Part shown: positions 41,540-51,700 of the stretch, piece by piece
How positions within the stretch are numbered: position 1 is the stretch's first letter
Layout: every line of letters starts with the position of its first letter
Assembly (NCBI GenBank): GCA_030430535.1
Contig: JAUIKY010000012.1
Location: 1 to 64,000, forward strand
From: Bacteroidia bacterium
GTDB taxonomy: Bacteria > Bacteroidota > Bacteroidia > Flavobacteriales > Flavobacteriaceae
DNA: 64,000 nt
Reading direction: 5' to 3'
Program-made: the position numbers and the translations under genes
The notes under the pieces: model-generated
What the model saw: only the letters and a program-made list of their open reading frames with translations
What the model was told of the DNA's origin: nothing
The model's database searches: none

Positions 41540-42460
41540 TTATTTAGCGGTTTTGACTTTTGAAGGCTTGCTAATAATATAAACCCCAGCAGCTACCACA
41601 ACACAACTCAATATTTTAATAAGGTTAATGTCTTTGGCGTAAACATCGTTCATAAAAGTGTACGCCATTAAGGTTACTATAAGAAAGCTCACTACCGGTT
41701 GAAGGTAGGTGTAACTGCTGGTAATAGATGGCGGTAAATGTTTTAGCGCAAAAATATTAAACAGGTATGCGAAAAAGGTGGTAAACAATACCACATAGCC
41801 TATGGTTAAATAGGTGTTTATGGTAAACGCTTCGAAGTTGGTGTTTAAAAAATCATTTAAACCAAAGGGAAGCACGTACATAAACCCGAATAAAAATATC
41901 CAGCTTACCACGGTAATGGCATGGTATTTATTCATTAACGTTCTGGCCAAAACAAGGTACAAGCCGTAGCTGCTCGCATTCAGTAGTACAAAAAAGTTGC
42001 CCAAAAGCGAACTGGTGCCATCGGTTTTGTTACCGTATAAAATTAAAAATATGGCGCCGGCACCTGCCATAGCAATGCCTATCACCTTGTTTTTTGTAAT
42101 GCGCTCCTTCAAAATGAAATAACTAAAAATAAGTACAATTACCGGTGTGGCTGTGGTGATGATGGAGGCATCAATGGGTGAGGTTAAATTAATACCGTGG
42201 AAGAACAGCATTTGGTTGGCCGCACCGCCAAATAATCCGCAAAGGGCGAGCATTAAAAAATCTTTCTTTTCAACCTTTTCTTTAATGAAGAGCAATTTCA
42301 GTGTCCAAAACAGCAGAACGCAGCCCGCTAAACGGATAAATACAAAGGCGGTCGGACCAATTTTATTGGGCATTACGCCTTTGGCAATAATATAATTAGC
42401 ACCGTAAATAATGTTGGCGCCCAAAAGGGCAAGGTGGGCTTTTGTGGTATCTTTTATCAA
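41540..42460 (-). CDS. EamA/DMT family transporter
   Basis: 306 residues with ten membrane segments in two EamA repeats (first TKAHLALLGANIIYGANYII, second SSLLGNFFVLLNASSYGLYL). TTG start (MIKDTTKAHL): no ATG lies before the first membrane helix. Probable exporter of metabolites or amino acids; substrate not deducible. Confidence 0.92.
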   Translation of the reverse strand: MIKDTTKAHLALLGANIIYGANYIIAKGVMPNKIGPTAFVFIRLAGCVLLFWTLKLLFIKEKVEKKDFLMLALCGLFGGAANQMLFFHGINLTSPIDASIITTATPVIVLIFSYFILKERITKNKVIGIAMAGAGAIFLILYGNKTDGTSSLLGNFFVLLNASSYGLYLVLARTLMNKYHAITVVSWIFLFGFMYVLPFGLNDFLNTNFEAFTINTYLTIGYVVLFTTFFAYLFNIFALKHLPPSITSSYTYLQPVVSFLIVTLMAYTFMNDVYAKDINLIKILSCVVVAAGVYIISKPSKVKTAK

Positions 42461-42591
42461 AGCACGGGTTTTATGCCGCGAAATTACAAATTGCCGTTCA
42501 AATAGAACTTTAAATAAACGTCATTATTTATGCCTTTTAAAAATGATGGCATATTATGGACTAAACCTATTCTGTTTTTCGGTAGAAACCG

Positions 42592-42599
42592 TAAATTTG
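42592..42599 (+). promoter_or_regulatory. -7 box upstream of leuS
   Basis: TAAATTTG, about 165 bp before the leuS start. The leader between them is filled by a palindromic repeat element. Confidence 0.5.
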
Positions 42600-42611
42600 C
42601 AGCTTAAAATT

Positions 42612-42742
42612 CGTCATTCCGAGTGTGTCACACTGAGCGCAGTCGAAGTGAATCGTGGGAATCTTATGAATGAAATTGTTTATCCAAAAGATTGCCGCAC
42701 TTCGGCTGAGCTCAGTACGGGCTGTGCCTCCTTCGCAATGAC
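42612..42742. repeat. Compound palindromic element in the leuS leader
   Basis: The 305 bp gap 42461-42765 holds this element and the leuS promoter. The element starts GTCATTCCGAG and ends GCAATGAC, that is, with inverted ends GTCATT / AATGAC. It contains CACTGAGCGCAGTCGAAGTG and GATTGCCGCACTTCGGC. It would be transcribed as part of the leuS 5' leader. Confidence 0.75.
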
Positions 42743-42765
42743 GTCATTATTTTTAAAAACATACG

Positions 42766-45700
42766 ATGAATTACAATTTCAACGAGATAGAAGCCAAATG
42801 GCAAAAGTATTGGGCAGAAAATCAAACCTTTAAAGCCGAAAACCAAAGTGATAAACCCAAATATTATGTATTGGACATGTTTCCGTACCCCAGTGGTGCT
42901 GGGTTGCATGTTGGGCATCCTTTAGGGTATATCGCTTCTGATATTTATGCACGCTATAAACGTCACCAAGGGTTTAATGTGTTGCATCCGCAAGGTTACG
43001 ATAGTTTTGGTTTGCCGGCCGAGCAATACGCCATTCAAACAGGGCAGCATCCGGCCATTACCACGGCAGAAAACATAAAAACCTACCGCCGCCAGCTCGA
43101 CCAAATTGGGTTTTCGTTCGATTGGAGTCGTGAGGTGCGTACTTCAGATCCAAGTTATTATAAATGGACACAGTGGATTTTCATCCAATTGTTCAATTCA
43201 TGGTACAATAAAGATAGCGATAAGGCCGAAGATATTTCAGAGCTTATCAAAACTTTTGAAGCAGAAGGCAATGCGAACGTTAATGCCGCATGCGATGACG
43301 ATGTGGAATTTTTTACCGCTGCAGATTGGAATATTTTCGACGATGTAAAAAAACAGGAAATCTTATTGCAGTACCGTTTAACCTATTTGGCGGAAACCGA
43401 AGTGAATTGGTGTCCGGCTCTGGGAACTGTTTTGGCCAATGACGAAATAGTAAACGGCGTGTCTGAACGCGGTGGCCACCCCGTAGTTCGAAAAAAAATG
43501 ACCCAATGGAGCATGCGCATTTCGGCCTATGCCGAGCGTTTGTTGCAAGGTTTGGAAAAAATCGATTGGACCGACTCGCTAAAAGAAAGTCAGCGTAATT
43601 GGATTGGAAAATCGGTTGGGGCATCTGTAAAATTCAACGTCATTGCGAACGAAGCGAAGCAATCTGTTGAATCAGAAAACGGGGATTTCACCCTGAGCGG
43701 AGTCGAAGGGTCTCATCAAATAGAAGTTTTCACAACGAGGCCCGATACCATTTTCGGTGTGTCGTTCATGACCTTAGCACCCGAGCACGAATTGGTTTCA
43801 AAAATAACTACGCCCGAGCAAAAAGCGGAGGTGGAAGCCTATATCGAAGCCACTGCAAAACGTAGCGAGCGCGACCGTATGGCCGATGTAAAAACCATTA
43901 CCGGGGCGTTTACTGGGGCTTACGCCGAGCATCCGTTTACCAAAGAGCCGATCCCAATTTGGATTGGCGATTACGTGTTGGCAGGATACGGAACGGGGGC
44001 AGTAATGAGTGTGCCTTGTGGCGACCAGCGCGATTACGATTTTGCCAAACATTTTAATATTCCGATTCCGAATATTTTTGAAGGCGTCGATATTTCAAAA
44101 GAAGCCTTTTCAGATAAAGAAAACACCGTGATTGCGAATAGTGATTTCCTTAACGGTTTGAATTATAAAAAAGCCACCAAGCGCGTTATTTTCGAATTGG
44201 AAAAACTGGGGCAGGGCGAAGGAAAAACCAATTACCGTTTGCGCGACGCCGTATTTAGTCGCCAACGTTATTGGGGCGAGCCGTTTCCAGTGTATTACGT
44301 AAATGGTATGCCGCAAATGATTGATGAGAAACATTTACCAATTCAATTGCCCGAAGTAGAGAAGTATTTGCCCACCGAAACGGGCGAGCCGCCATTGGGT
44401 AACGCCACGGTTTGGGCATGGGATACCAATAAAAACGAAGTGGTTTCCAACGATTTAATCGATAACGAAACCATTCACCCGTTAGAATTAAATACCATGC
44501 CAGGTTGGGCGGGCAGTTCGTGGTATTTTAACCGTTACATGGATGCCAATAACAACGATGCTTTTGCCAGTCAAGAGGCACTGAACTACTGGAAGGACGT
44601 CGATTTGTACATCGGTGGGAGTGAGCACGCTACGGGGCATTTGCTCTACTCACGTTTTTGGCAAAAATTCCTGTTTGATAAAGGCCAAGTACCGGTTGAT
44701 GAGTTTGCTAAAAAACTGATTAACCAAGGGATGATTTTGGGGACTAGTGCTTTTGTTTATTTATTGCGGAAGGAAAAAAGAAATTACTTTTTGTCAAAAA
44801 CTCAGTATGATAGATATATTGAAAAAGAAAAAGTAAAGCCAGGGGATGAAAACTATGTTGATCCAACGGATTTTGATTGGGATAACTTTTTAACCTTAAT
44901 ACAAGAAGGAAAAGTTGCAGTGGAAAACAGTCAATACATGCATTGTGATGTTTCCTTTGTTAACGCTTCAGACGAACTAGATGTTAATGCTTTTAAAAAT
45001 TGGAGGCCTGAATTTAAAGATGCGATTTTCATCGGCGAAAAAGGCGAACTTATTGAAGGAGATAATGATGTCTACAAAGTAGGCCGAGAAGTCGAAAAAA
45101 TGTCCAAATCCAAATACAACGTGGTCAATCCCGACAACATTTGTAAAGAATACGGAGCCGACAGTTTACGCCTTTACGAAATGTTCCTTGGTCCGTTAGA
45201 GCAATACAAACCTTGGAATACTGCTGGTATTACGGGCGTACACAACTTCCTTAAAAAGCTTTGGAAATTATACCATCAAGGTGAAAACAGTAAATTTTAC
45301 GTTACTGACACCCCTCCTTCGGAGGGGAAGGGGGAGGCCCTAAAAACACTGCATAAAACCATTAAAAAGGTTCAGGAGGACATCGAGAATTTTTCATTCA
45401 ACACGTCGGTATCCACTTTTATGATTGCGGTAAACGAGTTAACGGCTCAAAAATGCACGTCAAAAGCGATTTTAGAACCTTTGTTGGTTTTGATTTCGCC
45501 GTATGCACCGCATATCGCTGAAGAATTGTGGAATCAGTTGGGGCATAGGGAGTCCATTTCAACGGCACCATTCCCCAAATTCGACGAAAGCCATTTGGTA
45601 GAAAGCAGTAAAAACTACCCGATTTCATTCAACGGAAAAATGCGTTTTACGCTAGAATTACCGCTAGATATGCCAAAAGATGAAATTGAAAAAACCGTTT

Positions 45701-45792
45701 TGGCACACGAAAAAACCCAAGATCAATTACAAGGCCGCACGCCTAAAAAAGTAATTGTTGTACCGGGTAAAATCGTGAATATTGTGGGCTAA
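42766..45792 (+). CDS. leuS: Leucine-tRNA ligase with in-frame insertions
   Basis: Charges tRNA-Leu. 1008 residues, against about 860 in E. coli and, from memory, 920-950 in many Bacteroidota. Class I motifs HVGH (48-51) and KMSKS (about 777) are intact, as is the editing domain (FTTRPDTIFGVSF). Odd: residues 292-300 (VIANEAKQS) and 309-316 (TLSGVEGS) are the translations of two intergenic repeat types, placed just before the editing domain; residues 849-857 (TPPSEGKGE) come from a third, near the anticodon-binding domain. A further AT-rich insert lies around residues 662-730 (VYLLRKEKRNYFLSKTQYDR and onward). The frame stays open throughout, so the enzyme is probably active. Confidence 0.97.
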   Translation: MNYNFNEIEAKWQKYWAENQTFKAENQSDKPKYYVLDMFPYPSGAGLHVGHPLGYIASDIYARYKRHQGFNVLHPQGYDSFGLPAEQYAIQTGQHPAITTAENIKTYRRQLDQIGFSFDWSREVRTSDPSYYKWTQWIFIQLFNSWYNKDSDKAEDISELIKTFEAEGNANVNAACDDDVEFFTAADWNIFDDVKKQEILLQYRLTYLAETEVNWCPALGTVLANDEIVNGVSERGGHPVVRKKMTQWSMRISAYAERLLQGLEKIDWTDSLKESQRNWIGKSVGASVKFNVIANEAKQSVESENGDFTLSGVEGSHQIEVFTTRPDTIFGVSFMTLAPEHELVSKITTPEQKAEVEAYIEATAKRSERDRMADVKTITGAFTGAYAEHPFTKEPIPIWIGDYVLAGYGTGAVMSVPCGDQRDYDFAKHFNIPIPNIFEGVDISKEAFSDKENTVIANSDFLNGLNYKKATKRVIFELEKLGQGEGKTNYRLRDAVFSRQRYWGEPFPVYYVNGMPQMIDEKHLPIQLPEVEKYLPTETGEPPLGNATVWAWDTNKNEVVSNDLIDNETIHPLELNTMPGWAGSSWYFNRYMDANNNDAFASQEALNYWKDVDLYIGGSEHATGHLLYSRFWQKFLFDKGQVPVDEFAKKLINQGMILGTSAFVYLLRKEKRNYFLSKTQYDRYIEKEKVKPGDENYVDPTDFDWDNFLTLIQEGKVAVENSQYMHCDVSFVNASDELDVNAFKNWRPEFKDAIFIGEKGELIEGDNDVYKVGREVEKMSKSKYNVVNPDNICKEYGADSLRLYEMFLGPLEQYKPWNTAGITGVHNFLKKLWKLYHQGENSKFYVTDTPPSEGKGEALKTLHKTIKKVQEDIENFSFNTSVSTFMIAVNELTAQKCTSKAILEPLLVLISPYAPHIAEELWNQLGHRESISTAPFPKFDESHLVESSKNYPISFNGKMRFTLELPLDMPKDEIEKTVLAHEKTQDQLQGRTPKKVIVVPGKIVNIVG
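43639..43717 (+). repeat. Two repeat units inserted in the leuS reading frame
   Basis: GTCATTGCGAACGAAGCGAA and on to GCAATC at 43639-43664, then CCCTGAGCGGAGTCGAAGGG at 43691-43710 followed by TCTCATC. These are the same words as in the intergenic repeats at 42.6, 45.8 and 31.8 kb. They add about 26 codons without a stop or frameshift. Confidence 0.8.
45308..45340 (+). repeat. Third repeat type inserted in leuS
   Basis: CCCCTCC-TTC-GGAGGGG hairpin followed by AAGGGGGAGGCCC. It is translated as TPPSEGKGE. It resembles the CCTCCCC..GGAGAGGG hairpin at 11920-11948. Confidence 0.7.
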
Positions 45793-45793
45793 T

Positions 45794-45840
45794 GTCATTG
45801 CGAGAAGTCCCAATAGAAATTGGGACGACGCGGCAATCTC
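45794..45840. repeat. Palindromic repeat unit after leuS
   Basis: GTCATTGCGAGAAGTCCCAA ... with CCCAAT-AGAA-ATTGGG hairpin and ending GCGGCAATCTC. Same family as the copies inside leuS. Confidence 0.7.
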
Positions 45841-45883
45841 ACCATAAAACCCCTGTTTTTTTATTTTAAACAGTTTTAATATC

Positions 45884-45911
45884 AAAAAGCATCCAGAAAC
45901 GGATGCTTTTT
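45884..45911. terminator. Terminator downstream of leuS
   Basis: Perfect 11 bp stem AAAAAGCATCC / GGATGCTTTTT, loop AGAAAC, followed by T residues. Confidence 0.9.
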
Positions 45912-46146
45912 TTGTTTTCCTCAAATTGCAGTTGTAAAAATTTGGGTTTCCTAAAAAACTAAAGTGCAGAAATGCTAGTTTTCGAGGATTTGTTAAAACC
46001 CTACAAAATCGATGTGTTTTGTGTAATTGTTATAAAAAGGTTAAAATCGGTATTGATTTTTTAATAAAATCTGTGTTTTTGTGTTTTTTTTAAATCGAGT
46101 GTTGTAATATTGCAGAGTATTTAGACTAACTTAAATAATTGTGCCC

Positions 46147-47247
46147 ATGAAAATTGGAGTTCCTATTGAATTGAAAAACAACGAAAACCGAGTAGGTATG
46201 ACGCCTTCTGGTGTGTTTGAATTGACCAAAAGAAACCACGAGGTATTCGTGCAAAAAAATGCAGGTTTTAACAGTGGCTTTTTGGATGAAGATTATGCTG
46301 ATGCCGGAGCAACCATGCTTGAAACTATTGAAGAGGTTTACGCTATTGCCGACATGATTGTGAAAGTAAAAGAGCCTATCGAGCCTGAATATGGTTTAAT
46401 TAAACCAAACCAGGTAGTATTTACTTATTTCCATTTTGCATCAAGCGAAGCGTTAACACATGCCATGATTGACAGTAAGTCGGTTTGTATCGCTTACGAA
46501 ACGGTTGAGGATACCGATGGTACGCTGCCGTTGTTGATTCCTATGTCTGAAGTTGCCGGACGAATGTCAATTCAGCAAGGAGCCAAATATTTAGAAAAAC
46601 CCATTAAAGGTCGCGGTATTTTATTGGGCGGCGTTCCCGGAGTGCCACCGGCAAAAGTGTTGATTTTAGGAGCTGGTGTTGTGGGTATTCAAGCGGCTCG
46701 TATGGCTTCTGGTTTGGGGGCTAACGTTTTTATTTTAGATATTAATATGAAAGCCCTGCGCCATGTGAGCGAAACGATGCCGAATAACGTTATTAGTGAA
46801 TTTTCAAGTGAATATAACATCCGGAAGCATATCAAGGATTCCGATTTAATCATCGGTGGGGTGTTGATTAAAGGAGCAAAAGCTCCAAAATTAATCACCA
46901 AAGATATGTTGAAAGATATGCGACCAGGTACTGTAATGGTAGATGTAGCCGTTGATCAAGGCGGTTGTTTTGAAACCACAAAACCAACTACGCATCAAGA
47001 TCCTACCTATATTATTGATGAGGTGGTGCACTATAGTGTGGCCAACATGCCGGGTGCCGTGCCTTATACCTCAACTATGGCATTGACTAACGTGACCTTG
47101 CCTTACGTGATTAAGTTGGCCAATTTAGGCTGGGAGAAAGCCTGCAAAGAAAACAAAGATTTAGCTAAAGGATTGAACATTGTTAAAGGTGAAATTGTTT
47201 ACAAAGAAATCGCCGAAGCATTCGATTTGGAATACGCTGCATCATAA
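46147..47247 (+). CDS. ald: Alanine dehydrogenase
   Basis: NAD-dependent interconversion of alanine with pyruvate and ammonia. 366 residues from the ATG at 46147 (a GTG lies 6 bp upstream). Motifs: MKIGVPIELKNNENRVGMTP, VKVKEPIEPEYGLIKPNQ, the Rossmann KVLILGAGVVGIQAARMASG and VDVAVDQGGCFETTKPTTH. Length matches the family. Monocistronic between two terminators. Confidence 0.95.
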   Translation: MKIGVPIELKNNENRVGMTPSGVFELTKRNHEVFVQKNAGFNSGFLDEDYADAGATMLETIEEVYAIADMIVKVKEPIEPEYGLIKPNQVVFTYFHFASSEALTHAMIDSKSVCIAYETVEDTDGTLPLLIPMSEVAGRMSIQQGAKYLEKPIKGRGILLGGVPGVPPAKVLILGAGVVGIQAARMASGLGANVFILDINMKALRHVSETMPNNVISEFSSEYNIRKHIKDSDLIIGGVLIKGAKAPKLITKDMLKDMRPGTVMVDVAVDQGGCFETTKPTTHQDPTYIIDEVVHYSVANMPGAVPYTSTMALTNVTLPYVIKLANLGWEKACKENKDLAKGLNIVKGEIVYKEIAEAFDLEYAAS

Positions 47248-47271
47248 AAAATGATATTGATATTTTATATA

Positions 47272-47295
47272 GCCCTCTTTTGAGGGCTTTTTTTA
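47272..47295 (+). terminator. Terminator of ald
   Basis: AGCCCTC-TTTT-GAGGGCT followed by a T run. Confidence 0.9.
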
Positions 47296-47401
47296 TGCTT
47301 TATTTTTAACAGAATTTTAATGACTGACAGAATATCATGCAGCAAAAATTGGCGTTATTTTTGCTATCTTTATTTTGTTATAATCAATTTAAAATAGAAC
47401 A

Positions 47402-48097
47402 ATGATTGGATATTATATATTATTAGGAGGAATAGCATTAGTAAGCTGGTTGGTGAGCAGTACCTTAAAACGAAAGTTTGAAAAATACTCTAAGGTGCAG
47501 CTTCGAAACGGTATGAGTGGTGCCGAAATTGCTGAAAAAATGTTGGCCGATAACGGTATTTACGATGTTGAGGTGATTTCTACTCCCGGCCGATTGACCG
47601 ACCACTACAACCCAAAGAATAAAACCGTAAATTTAAGTGAAGCCGTTTACCACCAACGTAACGCCGCCGCCGCTGCTGTAGCTGCCCACGAATGTGGTCA
47701 TGCCGTACAGCACGCCCAAGCCTACGATTATTTAAAAATGCGTTCGGCATTGGTGCCTGTGGTTAGTGTGACTTCGGGTATGTCGCAATGGTTGGTCATT
47801 GGTGGTTTGGTATTGGGTGCCGCCGCTGGTGTGGGCATGGGCTATTGGGTAGCCGTTGCTGGATTGGTAATGATGGGCTTTGCTACGCTATTTAGTTTTA
47901 TCACCCTTCCTGTGGAGTACGATGCCAGTAACCGCGCCTTGGCTTGGTTAAAAAATAAAAATATGGTAACGCCCGAAGAATACAAAGGTTCTGAAGATGC
48001 CCTAAAATGGGCCGCCCGAACCTATTTGGTAGCAGCCATTGGTGCCTTGGCTAACCTAGTATATTGGGGCTTCCAAGTGTTTGGGGCTAGAGATTAA
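47402..48097 (+). CDS. Membrane zinc metallopeptidase, YugP-like
   Basis: 231 residues, ATG start. N-terminal membrane helix (YYILLGGIALVSWLVSS), HExxH zinc motif in VAAHECGHAVQHA (about residue 96), two further membrane segments, and a cytosolic end. Family PF04298 (neutral zinc metallopeptidase, Bacillus YugP); physiological substrates unknown. TATTTTTG at 47356-47363 is a possible -7 box. Closed by a strong terminator. Confidence 0.93.
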   Translation: MIGYYILLGGIALVSWLVSSTLKRKFEKYSKVQLRNGMSGAEIAEKMLADNGIYDVEVISTPGRLTDHYNPKNKTVNLSEAVYHQRNAAAAAVAAHECGHAVQHAQAYDYLKMRSALVPVVSVTSGMSQWLVIGGLVLGAAAGVGMGYWVAVAGLVMMGFATLFSFITLPVEYDASNRALAWLKNKNMVTPEEYKGSEDALKWAARTYLVAAIGALANLVYWGFQVFGARD

Positions 48098-48121
48098 TTC
48101 AAAAGTTAAAAACAGAAAAAT

Positions 48122-48158
48122 AAAAACTCCCAAAGAAACTTACTCTTTGGGAGTTTTT
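48122..48158. terminator. Strong bidirectional terminator
   Basis: Perfect 14 bp stem AAAAACTCCCAAAG / CTTTGGGAGTTTTT between the convergent peptidase and PepSY genes. Confidence 0.92.
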
Positions 48159-48179
48159 GTATTGTAGCTATTTACGGTT

Positions 48180-48611
48180 TTATTGGTTTATAATGGTGCC
48201 ATCACTTGTAAACTCAATATCTTTGTTTTTCCCTTTTCGCTTAAACTCCACATCGTAAAATGTACCTTTACTATGGTGCTCCACTTTTTCAATTTCCGTT
48301 ATTTTTCCATCGAAATCATTTTCAATGCGTTCTTTTATCGCTTTAGGTAAATCAGATTCGTCGATATTAGTTTCAGTTTCAATCCAAGAGCCGTCAGCGT
48401 TAAAGTCAGCACGATATTTTATACCGTCAATTTTGAAATGAGATTCGTAGTTCCCGTGGTCGTCTTTGTGCCAATCGGGGTCATTTTCTCCGGGATATTT
48501 AGCTTGGAAGGTTTTCTTAACCGCATCGGGTGCCTGGCTATTCAGTCTATCGTTACAATTGAAAATAAAAATCAGCACGAATGATACGGCTATTTTTACT
48601 ATAATTTTCAT
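48180..48611 (-). CDS. PepSY-like lipoprotein
   Basis: 143 residues; lipobox ending FNC (Cys19). The rest is a repeated beta-lactamase-inhibitor-like PepSY fold: VKKTFQAKYPGENDPDWHKD with HFKIDGIKYRADFNADGSWI, then IKERIENDFDGKITEIEKVE with YDVEFKRKGKNKDIEFTSDG. Such periplasmic proteins may bind metals or inhibit proteases; its neighbour on the other side of the terminator is a zinc metallopeptidase, which may be chance. ATG start. Confidence 0.85.
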   Translation of the reverse strand: MKIIVKIAVSFVLIFIFNCNDRLNSQAPDAVKKTFQAKYPGENDPDWHKDDHGNYESHFKIDGIKYRADFNADGSWIETETNIDESDLPKAIKERIENDFDGKITEIEKVEHHSKGTFYDVEFKRKGKNKDIEFTSDGTIINQ

Positions 48612-48771
48612 GGTTTAAGATGTTTATGATTTTGTTTTTACAATGTTATAAAAAATCGAACTGATATGTTAGCGTAAACGGAATCCTTCTTAGCTCATAC
48701 AAATTGGGGTAAAACCACGGCTGTTTTGTTAAAATTCATTAAATTCGCGAACTTAAAAGAATTACCAGTAA

Positions 48772-51700
48772 ATGAGCGCTAAATTTCCTGAATATAAAGG
48801 ACTTGACTTGCCGAAAGTAGCAGAAGAAATTCTGAGCTATTGGCAGGAAAACAACATATTTGAAAAAAGTATATCTTCAAGAGAAGGCAACGAAACTTTT
48901 GTGTTTTTTGAAGGGCCACCTTCTGCAAACGGCTTGCCGGGCATTCACCACGTGATGGCGCGTGCCATTAAAGATATTTTTTGCAGATATAAAACCCAAA
49001 AAGGATACCAGGTTAAGCGTAAAGCCGGATGGGATACCCACGGGCTGCCGATTGAACTCGGTGTTGAAAAGGAATTAGGCATTACCAAAGAGGACATTGG
49101 TAAAACCATTTCGGTTGAAGATTACAACAAAGCCTGCCGTAAAGCGGTAATGCGCTATACCGATATTTGGAACGACCTTACTGAAAAAATGGGCTATTGG
49201 GTAGATATGGACGATCCGTACATTACCTACGAGCCCAAATACATGGAAAGTGTTTGGTGGTTGCTCAAACAAATTTACAACAAAGATTTACTGTATAAAG
49301 GTTACACCATCCAACCGTATTCGCCAAAAGCGGGAACGGGATTGAGTTCACATGAGTTGAACCAACCGGGAACCTATCAAGATGTTACCGATACAACCGT
49401 AGTTGCTCAGTTTAAAGCGGTAGAAGAAACCCTTCCTGAGTTTTTAGAGAACGAAGGTGATATTCACTTTTTAGCTTGGACGACCACACCTTGGACGTTG
49501 CCAAGTAACACGGCATTAACCGTTGGGCCAAAAATCGACTATGTGTTGGTAGAAACTTATAATCAATACACGCACCAGCCCATCAATGTAGTTTTAGCCA
49601 AGAAGTTGGTAAACTACCAATTCTCTGGAAAATTCAAGCAAGTTGAAGATAAATCAGAGTTATTGGCGTACAAATCGGGCGATAAAAAAATTCCATTTTA
49701 CGTTGTAAAAGAATTTGTTGGAAAAGATTTAGTCGGAATAAAATACGAACAATTGTTGCCCTACGCACAACCTAACGACAATCCTGAAAATGCCTTTAGA
49801 GTCATTTCCGGAGATTTCGTAACTACCGAAGACGGTACGGGAATTGTGCATACCGCACCTACTTTTGGTGCCGATGATGCCTTGGTGGCCAAACAAGCCA
49901 CTCCTGAAGTGCCACCTATGTTGGTGAAAGATGAAAGCGGCAACTTGGTGCCTTTGGTAGACTTGCAAGGAAAGTTCAGACCAGAAATGGGCGAACATGC
50001 CGGTAAGTACGTAAAAAATGAATATTACAATGATGGCGAAGCACCTGAGAAGTCTGTAGATGTTGAAATAGCTATCAAATTAAAAGAAGAAAATAAAGCC
50101 TTTAAGGTTGAAAAATATAAGCACAGCTACCCGAACTGTTGGAGAACCGATAAACCCATTCTTTACTATCCGCTGGATTCGTGGTTCATCAAAGTAACCG
50201 ATATAAAAGACAAAATGGTGGCGCACAACGAAACCATCAATTGGAAGCCAAAAGCTACCGGAACCGGACGTTTTGGTAACTGGTTGGCCAATGCCAACGA
50301 CTGGAACTTGTCGCGTTCGCGCTACTGGGGTATTCCGTTGCCTATTTGGAGAACTGAGGATGGAAAAGAAGAAATCTGCATCGGTTCGGTGGAAGAATTG
50401 AAAAATGAGATGGCCAAAGCGGTTGAAGCTGGTGTGCTTTCAAAAGATATTTTTGAAGATTTTGAAGTCGGAAATAATTCCGAAGACAACTATGCTAAAA
50501 TCGATTTGCACAAAAACATCGTAGACGATATTGTTTTGGTATCGCCATCGGGGCAAAAAATGTTCCGCGAAAGCGATTTAATTGATGTGTGGTTCGATTC
50601 GGGTTCCATGCCTTATGCGCAATGGCACTACCCGTTCGAGAACAAAGAATTAATTGATGAAGGCACCACATATCCAGCCGATTTTATTGCTGAAGGTGTC
50701 GATCAAACCCGCGGATGGTTCTATACCTTGCACGCTATCGGAACGATGGTTTTCGATTCTGTGGCCTATAAAAATGTGGTGTCCAACGGATTGGTGTTGG
50801 ATAAAAACGGACAAAAAATGTCGAAACGTTTGGGCAATGCTGTCGATCCATTTGAAACCCTGGGGAATTACGGTGCCGATGCTACACGTTGGTACATGAT
50901 AAGTAACGCCAACCCGTGGGATAATTTGAAGTTCGATTTAGAAGGTGTTGAGGAAGTAAAACGTAAATTCTTCGGAACGCTTTATAATACCTATTCGTTC
51001 TTCCAATTGTATGCCAATTTGGATAATTTCAACTATAGCGAATCCGATATTGCTATTGACGACAGACCAGAAATAGACCGTTGGATCCTTTCAGAATTGC
51101 ACACGCTTATTAAAAAAGTGGATGCCTTTTACGCCGATTACGAGCCAACAAGGGCAGCAAGAGCGATTTCAGACTTCACTCAGGATTATTTGAGTAACTG
51201 GTTTGTGCGCTTAAGCAGAAGACGTTACTGGAAAGGCGATTATGGGCAGGATAAAATTTCGGCCTACCAGACGCTGTACACTTGTATGGTGACCATTGCC
51301 AAGTTGGGTGCGCCTATTGCACCGTTCTTTATGGATCGCTTGTATTTGGATTTAAATGCCGTTACTCAAAAAGAAGCCTTTGCTAGTGTGCATTTGGCCG
51401 ATTTCCCAATGTTCGACGAAAGTTTTGTTGATAAGGCTTTGGAGCGTAAAATGGAGGCCGCGCAAACAATATCTTCATTGGTATTGTCGTTAAGGGCTAA
51501 AGAGAAAATTAAAGTGCGCCAACCGCTGCAAAAAATAATGATTCCTATTGATAGCGAGCAGCAAAAAGAGGAGATCTTGGCGGTTCAGAATTTGATAAAA
51601 CACGAGGTTAACGTTAAGGAAATTGAGCTTTTAGATGATGCTTCGGGCGTTTTGGTAAAACAGATAAAACCGAATTTTAAAGCTCTTGGGCCACGCTTCG

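Larger units (their letters stand above)
45793..46146. other. Gap between leuS and alanine dehydrogenase
   Basis: 354 bp. Holds a repeat unit (45794-45840), a strong terminator (45884-45911), and about 230 bp of AT-rich leader. TAATATTG at 46105-46112 is a near match to the -7 box and might serve the alanine dehydrogenase gene. Confidence 0.5.

Noticed and set aside
42411-42833. 140-residue ORF on the plus strand
   Set aside because: Covers the EamA start, the leuS promoter and the repeat element; the peptide contains the repeat translation and no domain.
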